64,000 bases of DNA from Kordia sp. SMS9 (GTDB taxonomy: Bacteria; Bacteroidota; Bacteroidia; Flavobacteriales; Flavobacteriaceae): positions 4,302,001 to 4,366,000 of the forward strand of contig NZ_CP031153.1 in assembly GCF_003352465.1 (NCBI RefSeq). Reading direction: 5' to 3'. This document shows positions 16,843 to 25,895 of the stretch, piece by piece. Numbering within the stretch: the first letter of the stretch is position 1; every line of letters starts with the position of its first letter. The notes under the pieces are model-generated. The model worked only from the letters and a program-made list of their open reading frames with translations, searched no databases and was not told the DNA's origin. A program made the translations under genes and the position numbers.

Positions 16843-19476
16843 CTATTTTTTAATGATTTTTACAGATTGTACTCCTGAATCTGCTCCAATTTTTATAAAG
16901 TAAATTCCTGTAGTAAAACTATTCATATTTATCGTTTTTTCTGTTAGCGCATTTTGTGTAGCTATTTCTTTTAATAGTTTTCCTTGAATATCGTAGATAG
17001 AAATTGTTTCAATGGTAGTTGTTCCACGTATCATTAAGTTGTCTACCACAGGATTTGGATATACATTAAATCCTCTATAGTTTGTATTTTCTGCTACCGA
17101 AAGTGCATTTACAATTTCTGTTGATACTGTATTTGTAATAATTGGCGCATTGAAATCAAAGTAAATTTTAGCTTCTCCATTTATAATATCACCTATAACC
17201 ACATCACTTTTTGGTTTTATTCTGAACGCAATAAAACCAATAGAGTTTGGCTCATCATTCATCATGCTTGGCAAATTGATATTTTCAAAGATAAATTCAA
17301 CAAAATTACCATTAGTGATTCGCACACTATATGGATGACTAGAGGAAATAGGCTGCAGTGTACTCCAATCTAGTTTATCACTCAATTCATCAGTCACAAC
17401 GACATTGATGGCGCTGGCAGTTCCTGTATTTTGAAAACGAATGAGATAATCTAGATATTCATCTGTTTCATCAATGGTTATTTGACTTCCCTGTAGTACT
17501 TGTTTGTCGTTAGGATCAAAAGAGTTGACAACAATTTGGTCTAAATTGTATGTATTATTAGTTGGACTTGCATCATTTGCAATAGGAAGTATTTGCGCCG
17601 TCAGGTTTAAAATATCATCTCCATTTACAACTGGTGGCGGATTGGTGTTCAATCTAATTTGAATTACGCGCGATTCATAAGGCAGCAAATTCGCGTAATT
17701 AAACGTTAATGTGTTTGCCGTTGTTGAAGCCGTTGAAGGATTGGAAGATACAAAACTTTGCATGCTATCATCAAATTGCAATGTAATGGTTCCGGTCATA
17801 GACTGAATGCCCAAATTTTGATATATTAATTGGTATTTTGCATCAAAACCTGGTCGTGCCTCATTGGTCGGAATCAATATAATGCGCAAATCATCAATGT
17901 TGGCTTGATTTGGAGTTAAGCAGAAGTCTACAGTTTCCGTAGTATTAAATCCTGTAAAAGTACTCGTAGCAGTGGTTGGATTTGAAGCTATATAGGAAGG
18001 AAGATTGATTACAGAGGTAGTATAGGTAGTATTGCTTACATCTATTGCATATACTCCATTTATATTTGTAAAGGTGGCATAGGTATTGGTGCCATCGGTG
18101 GTTTCTACCATAAAATTTTGTAATGAAAAATCATTTATATCACAACCGTTATTATCAAGGTCTAGTGCAACAGTTCCCGTAATTATATTGTAATCAACTG
18201 TTGTGGCATTACAATCTTCCACAAAAATAGTTTGTGGTTCTATGTTATCGGAAAGATTTATTACTGCATAGCCAATATCATCTACACAAATGGTTTGTAA
18301 GTTGGTACATCCTTCTGTATTTAAAGTATCAATATTAACGTTGTTTCCATTTTTTAAATTTACAGATTCCAAAAAATAATTTTCAGTTAGTATTACCTTA
18401 AATAAATTTACATTGTTGCTCAAATCGAGCGTGGTTAGCAAATTTCTTGAACAATTTAGTGAATCAAAAAAATTAAAAACTCCTAATGAAACATTTTGAG
18501 AAACATCTAAAGTCGTCAACAGATTATCGCTGCATCGTAAATCTCTTAATAGTGTATTCTGTGTAACATCTAAACTCGTTAATTGATTGTAAGAACAAAT
18601 GAAATAAAGCAATGAAGTATTTTGAGTTATGTCTAAACTTGACAACTGATTGTTAGAACAATAGAAAAATTCCAATTGATTATTTTGACTAACGTCTATG
18701 CTTGTAAGTTGATTTTGCTCGCAATATATAGACTTCAATTGTGAGTTTTGAGTGACATCTAAACTGGCAAGTTGGTTATTGTTGCAAGATAAATTTTCTA
18801 ATGCTGAATTTTGATTAATACTTAGGCTTGTTAATTGATTTCCATCACAAGATAAATTCGTTAAAGCAGTGTTTTGACTGACATCTAAAGTGGTTAGCTG
18901 ATTAAATGAGCAACGAAGAAGAATTAATACCGAATTTTGAGTTACATCTAAACTAGTGAGTTGATTAAGCGAACAAGATAAAAAATTTAACAGGATGTTC
19001 TGACTCACATCAATACTAGTGAATTGGTTTTGAGTAATATCTAAACTTGATAATTGTAAATTTTGACTAACATCAATGCTCGATATATTATTATTATTTA
19101 AAATCAGATCTCTTAAACTCACATTGTTGGTTACATCAATTGATGAAAGTGTGTTATCTCTAACATTTAAAGTCTGTAAATTGACATTTTGACTGATGTC
19201 TATTTGTGAAAGGTTGTTTACATTGGCTCTTAAAGTTGTAATATTTACAAAGGCTTGAATTCCTGTTAAATCACTGATATTTTTGTCAGTAACATTGAGC
19301 GTTCCATTAAATTGAAACGCCTCAGAAACTTGTATTTCATTGTCACCATTCGTATCAATGACAGGCGAATGATTTAGCAAGGCAGTTTTAAAATTTGAAT
19401 CAGGTATGTTTACAATTTGCCCAAATCCAAATTGAGCAGCACATACTAATAAAATAAGAAGTAATTTATGTTTCAT
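16843..19476 (-). CDS. Secreted leucine-rich-repeat protein with T9SS sorting domain
   Basis: An 877-residue protein with signal peptide MKHKLLLILLVCAAQFGFG. Residues about 62-400 hold some thirteen 21-residue leucine-rich repeats of the type LxxLxCxxNQLTSLDVTQNx, visible also as 63-bp periodicity in the DNA. Next come a carboxypeptidase-like beta domain (about 430-500), a DUF11-like segment and the block often seen in flavobacterial surface proteins (SFDPNDKQVLQGSQITIDE ... EAKIYFDFNAPIITNTVSTE). The C-terminus is a type A sorting domain (VYPNPVVDNLMI ... GIYFIKIGADSG ... VKIIKK). It is predicted to be exported by T9SS and attached to or released from the surface, with a likely role in binding proteins or glycans. 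A terminator follows it. Confidence 0.9.
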   Translation of the reverse strand: MKHKLLLILLVCAAQFGFGQIVNIPDSNFKTALLNHSPVIDTNGDNEIQVSEAFQFNGTLNVTDKNISDLTGIQAFVNITTLRANVNNLSQIDISQNVNLQTLNVRDNTLSSIDVTNNVSLRDLILNNNNISSIDVSQNLQLSSLDITQNQFTSIDVSQNILLNFLSCSLNQLTSLDVTQNSVLILLRCSFNQLTTLDVSQNTALTNLSCDGNQLTSLSINQNSALENLSCNNNQLASLDVTQNSQLKSIYCEQNQLTSIDVSQNNQLEFFYCSNNQLSSLDITQNTSLLYFICSYNQLTSLDVTQNTLLRDLRCSDNLLTTLDVSQNVSLGVFNFFDSLNCSRNLLTTLDLSNNVNLFKVILTENYFLESVNLKNGNNVNIDTLNTEGCTNLQTICVDDIGYAVINLSDNIEPQTIFVEDCNATTVDYNIITGTVALDLDNNGCDINDFSLQNFMVETTDGTNTYATFTNINGVYAIDVSNTTYTTSVINLPSYIASNPTTATSTFTGFNTTETVDFCLTPNQANIDDLRIILIPTNEARPGFDAKYQLIYQNLGIQSMTGTITLQFDDSMQSFVSSNPSTASTTANTLTFNYANLLPYESRVIQIRLNTNPPPVVNGDDILNLTAQILPIANDASPTNNTYNLDQIVVNSFDPNDKQVLQGSQITIDETDEYLDYLIRFQNTGTASAINVVVTDELSDKLDWSTLQPISSSHPYSVRITNGNFVEFIFENINLPSMMNDEPNSIGFIAFRIKPKSDVVIGDIINGEAKIYFDFNAPIITNTVSTEIVNALSVAENTNYRGFNVYPNPVVDNLMIRGTTTIETISIYDIQGKLLKEIATQNALTEKTINMNSFTTGIYFIKIGADSGVQSVKIIKK

Positions 19477-19726
19477 AGGAGTTTAAAAAAATCTTTTTCT
19501 TGAATGTATAGTTGGGAATAATGTATTCTTTTGCACGGAGAGGAAGTGACAACAGTTCGTCATCACGAAGGTACATTGTAAAAATCGGTTTATCAGTTAA
19601 TGAAAAATTTCTGTAAATATAAAGTATTTGTGGGGAATTATGAAAATGTAAGTTTACACCTTAGCAAATCAGATGTAAAAAAAAGTAGTATATTTAAATT
19701 TGTTTAGTATAGTTCTGGTTGGTTTG

Positions 19727-21031
19727 CTACACCATTCGCCCTTCTTTAATATATTCTCTATGAATAGCGTTTATTAAGATTTCATTGGTGAGTTGTGTGC
19801 CGCCATTGGCTAAGACTTGCAAACAGGCAAATTGTACAATGTTGACAATGTTGGCACCAGTGACTTCAAAATCTTCTGCTAACTCTTGTAAATTAATTTC
19901 GTCACTCATAAATGCATCGGGGATGTATTTTTGCCAAAGTTCCAAACGTTCTGGAATGCCTGGCGTTTCAAAATCAATGATGGATTGAAATCTTCGTGTA
20001 AATGCTTTGTCTATATTGCTGCGATAGTTGGACGCCAGTATGACCAATCCTGAATGTGTTTCGATACGTTGTAATAAATACGATACTTCTTGGTTTGCGT
20101 ATTTGTCATGCGCATCACGAACTCCAGTACGTTTTCCGAAAATGGCATCAGCTTCGTCAAAGAAAAGAATCCAATCTTTATTTTTGGCTTTGTTAAAGAG
20201 ATTGGAAAGGTTTTTTTCAGTTTCTCCAATGTATTTTGATATTACGAGTGATAAATCAATACGATAGACGTCTTTTCCAGTGTGTTTTCCCATCAAACTA
20301 GCGGTCAGTGTTTTTCCAACTCCTGGCGCTCCAAAAAACATGACTTTATAGCCTGGCTTGATTTTGTCAATCATGTTGAAATCGTTCAATAAGGTGTTAT
20401 TGTGTTCCATCCAAACTAGGACATTGTTTACCTCATCTAGCGTTTTTTGATTCAATACCAAATCGTCCCATCCCATTTCTGTTTCTAGCAATTCTGCTGG
20501 AAAATCTTGACTCAGCTTTGGTTTTGATACAGAACCGTACACAAATAGTTCAACATATTCAAAATCTAACAGTAAGGTTCCACTAATTTTTGGTTCGCCT
20601 TCTGGTACACTTCCCAATTGTAAAATTGTTTTTTTGGCAAAGGCATGTTCTTCATTAAATATAGAAATAATAAAATCGCGCGCTCTGTAATTCGTTCCAA
20701 CTACAATGAATATAGCAGTTTCGCCTGTTGGCAAAATACCGCGATATTGTTTTCCTTTTATGCCGCCAAATTCAGGAAAATCGCTTCCGTCGGGAAAATA
20801 TTCTGATAGAATATTGGTTAAAAAACCAGGCGCAATATACGGCAACATAGAAAGCAACAGAATGAGGATTTCATAGATTTGAAAGTTGTTTTCTGTGACA
20901 AATTTGGAAAATTCCGAATCGTCAGCGGCAAAGTCAAACGAAGGAAAGTCAATTTGTTCATCGCTTCCAGAAATGTCTGCCAAGCGAAATCGTACTGCTT
21001 GCTTTATGTAGTCTATGATTTCAGTAGTCAT
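19727..21031 (-). CDS. eCIS AAA+ ATPase (Afp15-like)
   Basis: A 434-residue protein with an N-terminal helical and beta region and a C-terminal AAA+ domain. Walker A is GAPGVGKT (about 234-241), Walker B is WILFFDEADAIFG (about 285-297), sensor 1 is LVILASNYRSN, and arginines lie in AFTRRFQ. eCIS clusters typically encode one such ATPase, thought to help assembly or cargo loading. Its place at the end of the cluster, after a 300-bp gap, fits. Because of the gap it may have its own promoter. Confidence 0.9.
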   Translation of the reverse strand: MTTEIIDYIKQAVRFRLADISGSDEQIDFPSFDFAADDSEFSKFVTENNFQIYEILILLLSMLPYIAPGFLTNILSEYFPDGSDFPEFGGIKGKQYRGILPTGETAIFIVVGTNYRARDFIISIFNEEHAFAKKTILQLGSVPEGEPKISGTLLLDFEYVELFVYGSVSKPKLSQDFPAELLETEMGWDDLVLNQKTLDEVNNVLVWMEHNNTLLNDFNMIDKIKPGYKVMFFGAPGVGKTLTASLMGKHTGKDVYRIDLSLVISKYIGETEKNLSNLFNKAKNKDWILFFDEADAIFGKRTGVRDAHDKYANQEVSYLLQRIETHSGLVILASNYRSNIDKAFTRRFQSIIDFETPGIPERLELWQKYIPDAFMSDEINLQELAEDFEVTGANIVNIVQFACLQVLANGGTQLTNEILINAIHREYIKEGRMV

Positions 21032-21332
21032 ATTTCGGTGAATTTAATGATCTATATATAAACGGATTACACACATGCTTATCACTTATAAATAAAAGAA
21101 TACTTTTTGTTTTATGAAACCGTTGAAAACACTCTTTTTTAGGGTGTTTTTCCCCTTTTTGGGCATTCATTAAAATGATCACGATACAATTGCGCATTCT
21201 GAAGCATCATTTTATTGTAATACTAATTCTTTATGTTGACACTACTTTTCTTCTGCTTTTTCAAATTGTGATTTACGCATACAAAAGTAGATTTGTGAGA
21301 GTTTTTTAAGTATTTAAAACAAATTAGATATA
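21032..21332 (-). other. Intergenic spacer with weak hairpin
   Basis: About 300 bp between the putative immunity gene and the ATPase gene. The only structure I see is an inverted repeat aaaacac (21126-21132) and gtgtttt (21144-21150). On the minus strand no clear U tract follows, so it is a weak terminator or attenuator at best. Its GGAAAAACAC half resembles part of the repeats at 46616-46678. Confidence 0.35.
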
Positions 21333-21956
21333 TTATTCGCCAAATATTTCTTTTATGTAATGTTGCATTCTTTTATTTGATGCTGTTTCTGGATATAACA
21401 TATTGTATTCAAATCCTAAAAATCCTTTATATGTAAAGATTGCTTCTACATATTCTTCAAAACTAAATGGTGCTTTTGCAAACCCTGTTGTACCTTCTTG
21501 AATATAATACATTTCATCAGACATTTTTTTATCTTCTATTAAAAAACCCAATCGTAAATATTCATCATGTTTGTTGAAGTATCTAAAGTTTTGTACATCT
21601 TCTAATTCTTCTGGCTCCATATTCCCTGTCCAATATTCTGATAAGAGTTTTTCATCAAAGGTTGTCATTCTCGCCAACCCATAAATTTCAATATCTCCGT
21701 AAATTTGTTCATCTTCATGATTAAATTTCTGGATGTTTGAATTTTCATTAAGGTTGCACAACCATTTGATTTTTATACTGGAAGTTCCATTATAAAACTT
21801 TATAATTTCATCAGAGATCTCAAACGCAAACATGTCAAGAATTACTTTTAATAAATCCTTGTCCGTAGCATCTCCAATAGTAATTTTCTCTATCTGTATG
21901 TTCGTATTATTTCTTAACTCTTGTTCCAGTTTTTGGAATTTTTCTTGTAGTATCAT
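21333..21956 (-). CDS. SMI1/KNR4 (SUKH)-like putative immunity protein
   Basis: A 207-residue acidic cytoplasmic protein. Its ATG overlaps the TGA of the upstream nuclease-cargo gene by four bases (ATGA), a tight toxin-immunity arrangement. The segment EISDEIIKFYNGTSSIKIKW and the pattern of short strands with acidic helices (GDIEIYGLARMTTF, APFSFEEYVEAIF) resemble SUKH-superfamily immunity proteins, which neutralise nuclease toxins. The assignment rests on weak motif likeness plus context. An unrelated chaperone for the cargo is the main alternative. Confidence 0.55.
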   Translation of the reverse strand: MILQEKFQKLEQELRNNTNIQIEKITIGDATDKDLLKVILDMFAFEISDEIIKFYNGTSSIKIKWLCNLNENSNIQKFNHEDEQIYGDIEIYGLARMTTFDEKLLSEYWTGNMEPEELEDVQNFRYFNKHDEYLRLGFLIEDKKMSDEMYYIQEGTTGFAKAPFSFEEYVEAIFTYKGFLGFEYNMLYPETASNKRMQHYIKEIFGE

Positions 21957-24900
21957 TCAATTTTCACTTTTTGATCTATTTCAATTATTTTAGTGAGTTG
22001 CGCTATGTGAGCTGCACTTATACCTCTTGCTAAGGTTCTACTAGGTTGCCCACCTTCTTTTGGTGTTAGAGCGTCTGAATACATTAATTTCATGCTGCTA
22101 ATTAAATCATTAAGATCATCAAATCCTCCATTTGTTTCTTTAAACTTGTCTCTACATTTTAATATATCTTCAGCTAAACCTTTTGTAATTCCTTTTGTTG
22201 TAAGTGTAGGTCTACCAACTACATTTAAGTTTGGTGGTCCTCCTAAATTTGGCAACCCAACTGTGATAGGAACAGATGCGCCTTTTGTTTTAGGCACAAA
22301 CTTGTCTGTGGTTCCTTCTTTTCGTTTCAGCTCTCCAGAAGCAATTCTAATTTTTGTAGGTATATTTTTATCTTCTCCAGTTCTGGAATCATCATACGTG
22401 GCATCTGTAATATAATAATAAAATTTACCTTGTTCCTTGATTTTAGGAATCATTTTGTGCTCTATAGTTTCCATTTGAGAATTTGCTGATTGACTTATTG
22501 GTGCCATATTCCAGTTTACTCCAGGTCCATGTAGTTGTTCGCTTAAAAAATGACCTCTTACCCATTTATCAGTGGCATCTTGTGCATATCCTGTCCAACC
22601 TGGTGGTTTTTCTTTAGGCGTAGAACCAGTATATTCTCCTGGCAAGTATGTTAATGGCCACGCTTTTACATTGCCTGCTCTTCCTCCTTTTTTCTTTTTA
22701 GTTATTTTGGTTCTAACCGTTTCGTCATTTTCATTTCCAAACTCTAAGGTCGATAATTTGTTTGCAAAAGTTTGCATTGTTTTCCGTAACTTTTCTGTAG
22801 CCTTCTGATATTCATATCGTTTGGAACGTTTCTTTTTCTTATCAGGTTCTACCTTATACGCTTTTTCTTTATTCAGAACATCATTCTCTTCTTTTATCAC
22901 CGTTTTTTGATAGTAGGTTAATGCCTTTCCTATATTACCTTTCTTGGTTTTATCTTTTTCTTTTGATTTTTTATCTTTTAAGAATTTCTCTACGGGTGTT
23001 GGATCACTGGCAACATAAAATACTTGTTTTTTTCCTTTTTTCTTGATGAATAATGTGTGATTGCCTCCGTCTTTTGATTTGAATTTGTTTTTGAATTTAA
23101 GCCAGCCTATAAGCTTGGTTGCAATATCTTTTACTTTTGCCTTCCCTTTTTTTACCAAACCTTTGAAAGCTTTTTTAGCCTTCTTAATCACCTTATTAAT
23201 TGCCTTGTCAATTCGCTTGCGAACACGCTTGATGATTTTCTGTACTTTTCCTGTTAAGCCTGTAATTCCAACTAATGCCGCCAAGAATCCGATGAGTATT
23301 GGTAAGGTTTTTGCCAAGGCTTTTTCTATGGATCTAGCCAAGGTTTCTATTCCACCAGCAGCCAAGGCTTTGATTCCGTTAATGAATGCCGTTACCAATT
23401 CAAATATTTGTGCAGCACGTTCTATGAAGAAGCGAATGACATCTATAATAAGCATCGCCGCTTTTACAAAAGCACCTGCCGGACTCAATAATCCCATAAT
23501 CCATTTGATCCCTGCTTCTACTACTTTTGTAATGATCATGTCGCGAATGGCATCCATCACCATTTCCTTCAAATCGCTAAACTGTTCTTTGATGTACTCC
23601 CAAAGTCCATTTACTCCTTTTTCTTTGATAATGGTAAAGACTTCCACGGCTTTTTCCATACCAGCAACGACGGTTTCTCCTAAGAGTTTGACGGCTTTGC
23701 TTCTGAAATAATCCCACGTAAGTCCTAGAATTTGCATGACCAAATTGAAAATGCCTTTCAGACTGAATAAGTTATCGGGAATGGTAATTCCGACGCCGCC
23801 TAACGATCCTGTGAGCCATTCTATTAACCCTGTGATTAAATGTGTTTTTATGTTGGAGAAGAAATATTCAAACCCAAGTTTGATTCCCATAAACAGATTT
23901 TTCAAGAAACCAATCGGATCGGTAATAATTGCCGTAATAGCATCAACCAGTGCTGCTATAAGGGTAAACAGCATGTCTTTTATTTTTAGAATGGTTTCTA
24001 CAATTCCTTTTAAGAAATTGAAGGCCGCTTCTAACCAAGAGGAACTTACACGCTCCTTTATTTCGTCAAAAGTAGCACGCAAACTGTCTACATTTTCTTT
24101 GTATTTTTTGGCTAAATCTTGAGCCAATTCTTGTTCTTTGGAAGCGACTGTATCTTCTAAATCGGTGTATTTGTCGTTAAATGTATCCAAGGAATCTTTG
24201 GCAAGTTCTTTTTGTTTGTCGCTCAGTCCTTTGTAAAAAGTATCCGTTTCTTTTCTACCTGTTTCAATAATTGTCATGGATTCATTCAATCCAGTGGCAA
24301 TGATTCCTGAAATTTTATCAAATATTTTATCCAACTTATTGATAAATATTTGCTTTTCCATTTGGAATACACGTTCTATTTCGCCTGCATTTACATCTTC
24401 TCCTGCAAAGAAACTCGCAATACTATCGTCGATAGTTGTCCAACCATAAATATCGCCTAGTTTTTTCTCTACACGTTTTTCAAATGATTTCTTCGCCTGT
24501 TCAACGGCGCCACCTTCTTCAAAATACGCATCTACATCTGTAGATATTTTGTCCAAACGTTTTCCTACGGCTTCTTTGGTTTTGTCATAGATTTTGGTGA
24601 ATTCTTTGTTGATGCGTTTTTGCTCTAGTTTATCGGCACTTTCATTGGTGTTTTGCGCACCCAACACATCTTTAAAACTTGTAGAACGCATGGCATGCAT
24701 GGCGCCAAGTTTGTCCGTACCTTCTTTTCCTGCTTGCAGTTTTGCTTCACCTAATACTACATTTTCTTTTTTACGATAGGTTTTTGGCGCTTTTTTAGCT
24801 TCGTCTTGCGCTTTGTTTTTGGAATCGAGTGCTTCTGAAAATTTTGGTTCGTTGGCGTTGGACAGTTGCGAATCGGAAATTTTATTTTCTGCCATAAAAT

Positions 24901-25867
24901 CATCTAAAGAATCGCTTTCCTTTTCCATGGAAATCTCAGTGCGATGCTTCGGTTTTGGCGTTGCCGATTTTTTATTGATTGGTTTTGGCTGCTTTCCAAC
25001 AGCATCTACAGGCAATGCTTTGGCTTCCACGGTTGGCGTTGTACTTTTTGGCGGATTCGGATCTTTGGCATCTGTTGCCAACGGACCAGCTACTTTGTCT
25101 TTTTCGGCAGTTACATTACTGTTTACATTCCCTTTTACTTTATCGAGCGGTTTGTCTTTTTTAAACTTCTCTGCTCCTGCTTCGTCAGTTGGCAAGTTCT
25201 CCTCAAGTGCTTCTAATTCTTTTTTGAGTGCCGCTTTAAAGGTATCTTTTGTAAATTTCTTTTTGCTTACAACTTTGGAAGTCGATTCCATGCTTGCGTA
25301 ATGCGTTGCACGGTCATTTACCTGTTGCTGATCTTGCGCTGGTAAAACGGCTGCTGCTTTTACCTCAGCAGCTTTGGCTTCTCCTGGTGGATGTACTTCC
25401 TGTTCTTCTTTGACACCTTTTATATGCTTTAGAGTATCTTGAAAAGCCTTGTCTTTTTCAGGTTTTGAAGGTGTTTTTATCACCTTATATTCTTTCTTAG
25501 CTGCTTCTTTTCCTTTGGGTGTTTTGCCTGCTTCGCTTGCCTTTTTTTCTCCTTTTTTCTTTTTTCCAACCCCAACATTGGTCTCTCCTTTTTTGGAATC
25601 GCTTTTTTTGCTTTTCGGAGTTTGTGCTGCGATGAATGTTCCTGACGCTTTTTTACCTTTTGCCTTTTTTTCCGTAGGCGTAGCAGGTTCATTAGTTTTT
25701 GACGATTCAGTGGTTGATTTTGCTACAATAAATAATTCTACTTTGGTTTCGTCAGTAGCTTTTTTTTGCTTTTTTTTATTTTTTTTTGGCGCAATAAACG
25801 TGCTTGATCCAGCGGAATTTCCTTTGGATTTTTCTGTTGTACCTTTTTGAGCGCGCGCTGTATTCAT
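21953..25867 (-). CDS. eCIS candidate cargo: large toxin-like protein with C-terminal nuclease and helix-hairpin-helix
   Basis: A 1304-residue protein. Residues 1 to about 340 are a Lys/Ala/Pro-rich disordered tail with repeats such as STFIAPKK and GTFIAAQTPK. Residues about 340-640 are helical. Residues about 640-960 are hydrophobic and amphipathic helices including a KALAAGGIETLARSIEKALA-type block that I associate with eCIS cargo proteins. A linker is very rich in Lys. The domain at about 1060-1180 looks like a DNA/RNA non-specific nuclease (VRGHFLSEQLHGPGVNW, then NMAPISQSANSQME, giving the His, Asn and Glu expected). Residues about 1215-1260 form a ComEA-like helix-hairpin-helix (GLAEDILKCRDK ... 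GGFDDLNDL). I see no HExxH, so the metalloprotease domain common in DUF4157 cargoes is absent. It lies between tape measure and ATPase genes, with a coupled putative immunity gene. Confidence 0.75.
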   Translation of the reverse strand: MNTARAQKGTTEKSKGNSAGSSTFIAPKKNKKKQKKATDETKVELFIVAKSTTESSKTNEPATPTEKKAKGKKASGTFIAAQTPKSKKSDSKKGETNVGVGKKKKGEKKASEAGKTPKGKEAAKKEYKVIKTPSKPEKDKAFQDTLKHIKGVKEEQEVHPPGEAKAAEVKAAAVLPAQDQQQVNDRATHYASMESTSKVVSKKKFTKDTFKAALKKELEALEENLPTDEAGAEKFKKDKPLDKVKGNVNSNVTAEKDKVAGPLATDAKDPNPPKSTTPTVEAKALPVDAVGKQPKPINKKSATPKPKHRTEISMEKESDSLDDFMAENKISDSQLSNANEPKFSEALDSKNKAQDEAKKAPKTYRKKENVVLGEAKLQAGKEGTDKLGAMHAMRSTSFKDVLGAQNTNESADKLEQKRINKEFTKIYDKTKEAVGKRLDKISTDVDAYFEEGGAVEQAKKSFEKRVEKKLGDIYGWTTIDDSIASFFAGEDVNAGEIERVFQMEKQIFINKLDKIFDKISGIIATGLNESMTIIETGRKETDTFYKGLSDKQKELAKDSLDTFNDKYTDLEDTVASKEQELAQDLAKKYKENVDSLRATFDEIKERVSSSWLEAAFNFLKGIVETILKIKDMLFTLIAALVDAITAIITDPIGFLKNLFMGIKLGFEYFFSNIKTHLITGLIEWLTGSLGGVGITIPDNLFSLKGIFNLVMQILGLTWDYFRSKAVKLLGETVVAGMEKAVEVFTIIKEKGVNGLWEYIKEQFSDLKEMVMDAIRDMIITKVVEAGIKWIMGLLSPAGAFVKAAMLIIDVIRFFIERAAQIFELVTAFINGIKALAAGGIETLARSIEKALAKTLPILIGFLAALVGITGLTGKVQKIIKRVRKRIDKAINKVIKKAKKAFKGLVKKGKAKVKDIATKLIGWLKFKNKFKSKDGGNHTLFIKKKGKKQVFYVASDPTPVEKFLKDKKSKEKDKTKKGNIGKALTYYQKTVIKEENDVLNKEKAYKVEPDKKKKRSKRYEYQKATEKLRKTMQTFANKLSTLEFGNENDETVRTKITKKKKGGRAGNVKAWPLTYLPGEYTGSTPKEKPPGWTGYAQDATDKWVRGHFLSEQLHGPGVNWNMAPISQSANSQMETIEHKMIPKIKEQGKFYYYITDATYDDSRTGEDKNIPTKIRIASGELKRKEGTTDKFVPKTKGASVPITVGLPNLGGPPNLNVVGRPTLTTKGITKGLAEDILKCRDKFKETNGGFDDLNDLISSMKLMYSDALTPKEGGQPSRTLARGISAAHIAQLTKIIEIDQKVKIE

Positions 25868-25895
25868 GTGTGTTCTACCTTATTCTAAATTTGTG

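Noticed and set aside
18430..19210. 63-bp periodic repeats as a CRISPR array or satellite
   Set aside because: The period is 21 codons in frame and encodes leucine-rich repeats within a secreted protein. Repeats are degenerate and without unique spacers.
23061..23711. 216-codon plus-strand open frame inside the cargo gene
   Set aside because: It is the antisense of a Lys/Ala/Ile-rich coding region, has no domain, and the minus-strand frame is continuous and homologous to known families.
24813..25301. Plus-strand open frame of 162 codons
   Set aside because: Antisense to the low-complexity N-terminal tail of the cargo protein; the composition simply mirrors it.
21953..25867. The 1304-residue protein as a second tape measure
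   Set aside because: A family-typical tape measure lies immediately upstream, and the C-terminal nuclease and helix-hairpin-helix with a coupled small gene fit a cargo better. Not fully excluded for the helical middle.
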